Below are positions 58,000 through 64,000 of a stretch of DNA of 64,000 nucleotides, piece after piece; position 1 is the first letter of the stretch, and every line of letters begins with the position of its first letter. Source of the DNA: Cryptomeria japonica. Taxonomy: Eukaryota > Streptophyta > Pinopsida > Cupressales > Cupressaceae. A program made the translations under genes and the position numbers. Where the stretch lies: the NCBI RefSeq assembly GCF_030272615.1, contig NC_081415.1, positions 599,459,644-599,523,643 of the forward strand. The letters run 5' to 3'. The notes under the pieces are model-generated. The model was given only the letters and a program-made list of their open reading frames with translations, had not been told where the DNA came from and made no database searches.

Positions 58000-58904
58000 A
58001 TCCATTAGGAAAAGAACACTATTGATACTACCGAGGATCAACAAACTGGAATAGGTTCTGACTGTTGAAGGGGAGACAATTAGTCATGGAAAAATAACTC
58101 ATTCTAGTACTAGGAAGATGACCTAGCATGCCAAGGAGCTGGAGGAACTGAAGAGCATTGTTCCCTCTATGGTCCAGCTGGAGCAAGAAGTGGCAGAGAT
58201 TATCATAAACTTTTCTTAGGGTCCGTTGCTCGTGGATGCCCCTTATTTTTCTCTATGTTGTCCCTTTGCCTCTTTTGGCTTCTTGATAGCTTTTTGTCGT
58301 TGTCAGCTATCTCATATAGTTCAATATATTAATGTTTCTATTTCAATTATAATGTCTTTCTCTAAAGGGGTGATCTTCAGAATCTGCAAGTCTTTTATAT
58401 ATCTTGCCCTAAGGTTGTGTGCCTTAGTCTTGCAAGTCCACTTTAGGGGTAGTGAGTTCCTTGGACTTGAGCCTAAAACATTGTAGCCTATTTTTCATAT
58501 TGTGGGATAGTTCTCACTATTGTTTTCCCCTAATTAGGTTTTCCATGTAAAATCTTGGTGTTCATGTGTAATTTCTATTGTGTTTTTCAGTTATTTACTT
58601 TTGCACGTGTGGTTAATAGAATGAATAATAATTTATTGGTTAAATTGATTAATTTTTTAACATATGTTGATTCATGGACCTCCTCTCAGCATCTAGAAGT
58701 CTCCAATATCTATCTTTTAAATAGGGTTTCAATGTCTCATCAATCGATCAACACAATATGATCCTTATATCTGTTTTAATTATTTTAAATAGTAAATATT
58801 GTCATTTGTTTATATTTATGAATATTATTTATTTTTAAAAAAATTGATATCTCGTGACATCCTAGACATGAATTTTATTTATAAAATATAGGTATGCTAG
58901 TTTA
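58000..58904. other. 3' flank of the accessory ORF and copia-LTR-like remnant
   Basis: Degenerate continuation of the coiled coil to about 58218, then a T-rich flank. At 58525-58600, GGTTTTCCATGTAAAATCTTGGTGTTC resembles the copia LTR sequence at 16758-16787 and may be a relic LTR end. Confidence 0.4.
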
Positions 58905-59231
58905 TTTTTCATATGAATATGATTTTTAATATTTATCTAATAGATTTATAACATAAATTATAAGCTTGAAATGATAAATTTATATTTATATTTTACTTTT
59001 ATGATAAAACAAGACTTAATTTATAACTTAAGAATTATTTTATAGTTATTAAATTTACTTAAAAGTTGTTTTCATATGAATATCATTTTTAATATTTATC
59101 TAACAAATTTACATCATAAATTATAAGCCTTGAAATGATATTTATATTTATATTTATTTTATGATAAAACAATACTTATTTATAACTTAAGAATTATTTT
59201 ATAGTTACTATATTTACTTAAAAGTTATTTT
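58905..59231. repeat. 163-bp tandem duplication
   Basis: TTCATATGAATAT(G/C)ATTTTTAATATTTATC starts at 58908 and again at 59071. Both copies run to ATTTACTTAAAAGTT with few differences. Confidence 0.88.
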
Positions 59232-60481
59232 ATTTATGCCTATGATAATGTGTAATTATTGTAAAGTTATATAATTATTAATTTTGTTGTAGAACTATAG
59301 GAATCACATTGTTTTTAACTTGTTATTAAAAAACATATTTTCAACCAATCAAATATCAAGATTCTTTCTTATATTATTCTTTTTCTTACTTCACCAAAGT
59401 TTACATGTAATTTTTTTAACAAAAAACTATTAAAATTTTATTTTACTTCAATCTAATTGGCTCATAACTTTGAGACGATATGGGAAAAGAATATGAAAAA
59501 ATTGATTATGAGCTACATAATTTATTTAATAATATTCAAAATTAAAACTTTTGATTTCAGAAAATATAATATCAGTTAGAAAACAATAATTATATTATAT
59601 ATTAATTATGCCGAGAGGCATATTACACTCACATAATGGATTGAATAATGTTTGTTAATAAAAAAATCCCTGTAATGAAAATTGATGTCCATCCATGTAA
59701 TTACACCAAGAGGCATAGCTATATAGTGGAAACATGCTTTCTTATCCATGTTATATAACAAAAAGAAAAGATAAAAGATAAAAGATAAAGAATGGACAAT
59801 TTAAAATTTTCTAAATTTTCAACCTTCTATTTCAAAAAAATCATTTTCAAATACAATTCAAAAGATAAATTTTTATTTAACGATGCATTTTAGATTGTTT
59901 CCGAAATCATTTCTAAACACAACACCATGTCTAACATTTATATGATTTTGTATTCAATCTTTCATGCAATAGTGGTCCCTTAGATATCAAAAGGAGGAGG
60001 CTTCAAGACTGCCATGCTTTCTTTTAGTGCCACTTCTCACATGACTCACATTGTGTTTACTAACAATTTGTACACCATGTTTAGTGATGATGTTGTTTCC
60101 TTCAATGGGTCTTTTGTCTTGATCAAGTCACCCTCTCTTGATTTTATTGAGTCATTGTCAATCATTTCTAGGATATTACAATGGGTACAAGCAATGTAAT
60201 CATTATTTTCATTTTACAAAAGAAAGTTGCAAGCATCACAATGGAAAGGTAGAAAATCAAGTTGACAAAATGTTTTTTAATCTAAATGCATACCCTGATA
60301 AAAAATAATGGTCCTTCCATTTTTTATTACACTACTAATTTTAGATGTACATTTTTTTGATCGATGGATTCCCAATTTAAATGTAAATTTGTAGGTTTTC
60401 ATGTGTATATAGAGGAGATCGACACTTTTTTCGAAGTCAAGTGTGATGAAAATGTGTTCCATTTTGTAGATATTGCAGGTG
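59232..60481. other. AT-rich DNA, no supported gene
   Basis: Contains a small repeat of AAAAGATA units near 59765. A 61-codon frame at 60014-60199 has no family motif. Nothing else recognised. Confidence 0.4.
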
Positions 60482-62141
60482 TGTAGGGGAAAAAGTGAGA
60501 CTAAGTATGAAAACCCTAATCCCACTCTCATACACACTCATGGAATACAAAAGAGCCTAGGGAGGTAACACACGTCGGCTACTTCTTATGAGAAAAAGAG
60601 AGCCATGGATTACCTCTTAGGTTTTCTATTCCTTTTCTGTAAATGAGAGAGAGAAATGATGCAAAATGCAATCTAACCTAGAAAGCAAGTAAGCAAGCCA
60701 ATCCTAATTTGAGAATGCAGATCAAAGAAGAACCGATACACTGCTAAAAAGTATAGATCAGAAGGTAAAATCAGAGGTGTACTTATTTCTGAAATCAAAT
60801 AAAAAATGTCAGAGACTAGGGTGCCATGCCACTGTCCCAATTCTGCAATTCTGGAGCTACAACTGACAAGAGGGATTCTGAGATCTGCAAAGTGTTGTTC
60901 TGTCAAGTCCTACTGATAGAGGGTAGGACCATGGCTCCATTCCACTGTCCTAGGAAAGAATAGGCCACCATGCCCCTTCCCTTGATAGATTTCTACACTT
61001 ATGAGACTTCTGGGTGGTGTTGATACCTTCTCCAGATCTGAAACTGCCTTCAGATGCTTGTCTATGTACCTGCAACTGAAAAGGGAAGGTTTGGGGTGGC
61101 TATATAGGGTTTTTCCTTATTCAAACCCTCGTGTTGATGATTTACACCTCCACGAATAGCTGATAATATACTGAAAATGTGTGTGCAATAACCTTGTGTA
61201 TATGCAAGATCCTAAGAATGAAAGTAAACAACCTAGAGCAACCCTAAAGAGTAAACCCTAATTGCCTATAATTGACAAAGTAAATGCTCTAAATCTACAA
61301 TGCAAAGTGATCTAAAGCATGAATATTAATAAAAATTAAGCTTAGGAAAACACATGAAAACAACATGAAACCATACCCAACCCCAAGGGAGAGATACAAG
61401 CCAATCGCCAGTCGGTGATCTCCTATTGCTCTTCTACATCTTCAAAAGCTCCCAATTGATAAAATGATACTTGATGAATGTTTGATGGATAAATGTTGAA
61501 TGTTGTTGAAGACTTCAAAGATCTAATATTTCGCTATAAAGAAGGCTCTAGTACTCCAAAAACCTATTCTTAGATTCTTAGAAGAAGACCCCTTCAAATG
61601 AAGAAAGAGAGCTCTTAAATATGAAACTCTAGTTCTTAATTTCATGTTTAGGCTGACCTAGGATTTGAATTTCTAGCTGATATTTTGGGGTTAGGCATTA
61701 TTATATCATAGGATTGTGCTCCCAAAATTTTGGGAAAAAAGCTGTGAACCATGTGCATTCCCGCCACGATCTGACCAAATTTTCACCAAATTTTTGGGGC
61801 CGTTAGATATGATGATATTAGAGTGCATCCCAAAGTTACAACTGATTTTGAGATATTTTGATATGCAAAGTCGGGCCTAAACAGTCAAAGTAAGACATAA
61901 TTAGGGTTTATGATTAAATGATTCATTGGAGAAATAAGATAAAGAGGGGCACACTTAGGGTAAAGGGCCCAACTTTATAATATGTAAAGTGATGAGACGT
62001 GACCTTAGATTTAATTTAATTAATTAATTAAATTCTTAAAGGGGTATGAGAAATGCAAGATGCAAGACACACTAAGGCGAGTGCTAACCTAAGTGTGAAA
62101 TTGTACCACCCTAGCAAGGGTGTACAATTTACAACACTAGA
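60482..62141 (-). mobile_element. Gypsy-type LTR on the minus strand
   Basis: On the minus strand the purine tract AAAGTGGGGACTAAA (62156-62142) is followed by TCTAGTGTTGTAAATTG. This is the same junction design as AAAGTGGGGGCTAAA then TGTAGTGTCATAAAATTG at 12548. It therefore looks like the 3' LTR of a relative of the gag-only element. The end near 60482 (CCCCTACA on the minus strand) is approximate. A TATATAG motif lies near 61101-61108. No partner LTR is visible. Confidence 0.55.
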
Positions 62142-62738
62142 TTTAGTCCCCACTTTAGCGGTCATATGAAACTGTGTGCATATGCAAGCTAAATTATAGA
62201 AAAGTAAACATCATTTGAAAAAGGATATATCCATAAGTTGTCAAACGAAGCCCCCAGTAGTATATGCAGCACATAGTTAGGAACCACACCCTACAAAACC
62301 ACACATTAGATCACAAAATCACCTAATTCTTACTAAGGAAGGTGATGAAATTCACGGGTAGCTATATGCCCCCCTTTTTTGACTTGCTTATTAGTGAGGG
62401 GAAACAAGGTATCATGCTTTCCACAACGAATTGTGATAAAGATTTTGATGAAGCAAGTTCACAACAAGCCTTGATTACTCATCCAAGCACATTATAGAAC
62501 TAAAAAGGAGCAAGAGAGAGAGAGAACTCATGATTCCAATGCCACCGATAGTGCGAGAATCAGAGCTTCGTAGCTCAAGATATGATAGATTGGAGAAAAA
62601 GTGCAGAAATTAGGGTTTTAACTTAAAAACATAACGTCAAAAAGTGCATAACACATAACTATGAAAGTGACACCTTCATTCATCACTTTCTAACTTTTTG
62701 GCACTATTCACTATAGAGGAGCCCACATAAAAGCCATC
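62142..62738. other. Polypurine tract and unassigned flank
   Basis: Starts with the polypurine tract described above. A second tract, AAAAAAGGGGGGCATATAG on the minus strand, lies near 62361-62379. No coding signal on either strand. It includes the presumed promoter region of the PMD gene to the right. Confidence 0.4.
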
Positions 62739-64000
62739 ATGCCTCAGCGCCGACCTGAGCGACCTATGCGGGTGGAGATCCTGCATCAGTCCGTACTCGT
62801 CGGTCGACCACTCGACGAGGTGAGTTGACCTTCCGTTGACTACATTTGACTTTTTCATATTTTCATAGTTTTCAGAAGTGATGGTGTCATTGCCTATTTC
62901 GGGCCAGGGCCCTCCTTTTGGATACCTAGGGGTCCTAGGGTGCCCTGGTCCCAAGGGGGCACCATGGTCCCCTCTGGGCACCATGGTCCCTCCTGGGTGT
63001 CATGGTCCCAGTAGGGTGCCATGGTCCCAGTAGGGCACCATGGTCCCATTAGGATTCCGGGTCCACTCAAGGCACCCTGGTCCCTATTCGGGGAAACCAA
63101 CGGTGACATGGGATCAGGAGATGAATACTAGAAGTGATAGAATGATTGCATTTATTAGATGATGATAGATGATTGATCGATTATTGATGATAGATTGCTT
63201 TGCATTTTGCAAACACTACCATACATCCGTGAGCATACCGTCGATCTCACCTTTCGAAGCCTTCGAGAGAAGATCCCAAGGCTGACAACAGGAAAGAGGT
63301 ATTTTCTACATACAGTGGGCTTGTGGGATGTGATGACCATGTCGGCCATCAAATTCCATTCTACGATGTTGATGGCAGTGATGGAGAGGTGGGATGCAGA
63401 CACCTCAACGTTCTCACTACCTATGGGGGAGATGATGGTCACCCTTGAGGATGTATACCGCATTATGTGCCTACCCATTAGAGGAGAGACTGTTAGATAT
63501 CAATCCAACCGAATAGAGGAGGATTACAAGAGAGAGCATGCATATGTTGTGGGGAGAGTGATACGCAGCGAGATGAGGGGTCGTATCATGGTTAGGTGGC
63601 TCCTACACCCTACTGGCGAGGTTCCATTGGTGAGGCGCCTCACGATTGTGACCCTTGCATTAGTCATGTTCCCTAATGGGTAGGCCATGCATATGCATGG
63701 AGGACTCATCTTAGCCATACAAGCTATGGAGAGACACAAGAGAGTATACTCTTGGGGTCGGAGCATGCTTGTGCATCTCTATCACGACCTTGGGGAGTAT
63801 GTGTTCGGACAGGGTTGCATCTTGATGACATGCACACTACTACAGGTGTGGATGTTTGAGCATATTACCTGCATTGGACCTGGTGGAGCCCCCATAGAGC
63901 TAGTTCTAGAGCAGCCTATGGTATATGCTTATCCTCTTACCCATGAGTGGTGATTCAGGGATCTCCTATATTGGAGGTTGAGTTTGGATAGATTGACAAT
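62739..64000 (+). pseudogene. Plant mobile domain (PMD/MAIN-like) gene, partial
   Basis: Aminotransferase-like plant mobile domain protein, cut by the window edge. The likely first exon is 62739-62819 (27 codons, MPQRRPERPMRVEILHQSVL...), ending at a good donor GAG|GTGAGT at 62820. The PMD continues from about 63195: LPYIREHTVDLTF, AVMERWDADTSTFSLPMGEM, VTLEDVYRIMCLPIRGETVR, AMHMHGGLILAIQAMERHKR and SWGRSMLVHLYHDLGEYVFG. This is the family's hallmark 'ERW...T.TF.lp.GEm.vTLeDV'. The acceptor is unclear: TAG|ATTG at 63193 is out of phase by one base, GAG|CAT at 63233 is in phase but weak. A TAG at 63681-63683 and a TGA at 63951-63953 break the ORF. PMDs occur both in host genes and in transposons. 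Confidence 0.82.
62955..63056 (+). repeat. 19-bp minisatellite
   Basis: Units of the form GGGCACCATGGTCCCNNNN. CCATGG or TCATGG recurs at exactly 62962, 62981, 63000, 63019 and 63038. It lies inside the presumed first intron of the PMD gene. Confidence 0.92.

Noticed and set aside
60014-60199. 61-codon ORF
   Set aside because: It is short and isolated in AT-rich DNA with no recognisable motif or neighbouring domain.

Overview
The window looks like intergenic DNA from a large, repeat-rich seed-plant genome. A gymnosperm (conifer-type) source is my inference. The basis is the mix of plant Ty1/copia, Ty3/gypsy and L1-type LINE lineages, a pogo-like DDE transposase, a plant mobile domain (PMD) gene, long AT-rich stretches, and almost no host genes. 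Nothing looks prokaryotic. Almost every coding stretch is broken by stops or frameshifts.

Layout. 1-2239: 5' LTR, primer site and gag of a minus-strand Ty3/gypsy element running off the left edge. 2240-26290: one pogo-like transposase gene on the minus strand, cut into three collinear pieces (26290-25655 N-terminal, 15749-15373 catalytic core, 3769-2327 C-terminal). The first gap (3774-15372) holds unrecognised DNA, a tRNA-derived SINE, a chain of hairpins and a complete 6.3-kb gag-only LTR element (7487-13743, TSD ACATG). The second gap (15755-25654) is a full-length but dead copia element, whose 3' LTR carries a 2.8-kb minus-strand non-autonomous LTR element (22440-25275).

26300-28690 is microsatellite-rich, with a 169-bp copy of part of the nested element's LTR. 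28691-31017 carries a LINE-type RNase H domain followed by a long ORF of a family I cannot name. The same order recurs at 55255-58000. 31300-37550 is AT-rich with gypsy and copia relics. 37560-39780 is a decayed copia gag-PR-IN. 40610-41945 is the only recognisable relic of a cellular gene, a BCS1-type AAA-ATPase with four in-frame TAG stops. 42203-52381 is a minus-strand L1-type LINE; its probable 3' region includes a 937-bp tandem repeat. 52390-55250 and 58220-60480 are AT-rich with local tandem duplications. 60482-62141 is an LTR on the minus strand. 62739-64000 is the start of a decayed PMD gene with an intron carrying a 19-bp minisatellite.

The most interesting items are the twice-seen RNase H plus accessory ORF arrangement, the nested dissection of the pogo transposase, the chain of five hairpins near 6.2 kb, and a strong excess of TAG among inactivating stops in otherwise frame-intact ORFs. 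The excess is consistent with C-to-T decay of CAG codons in methylated DNA.
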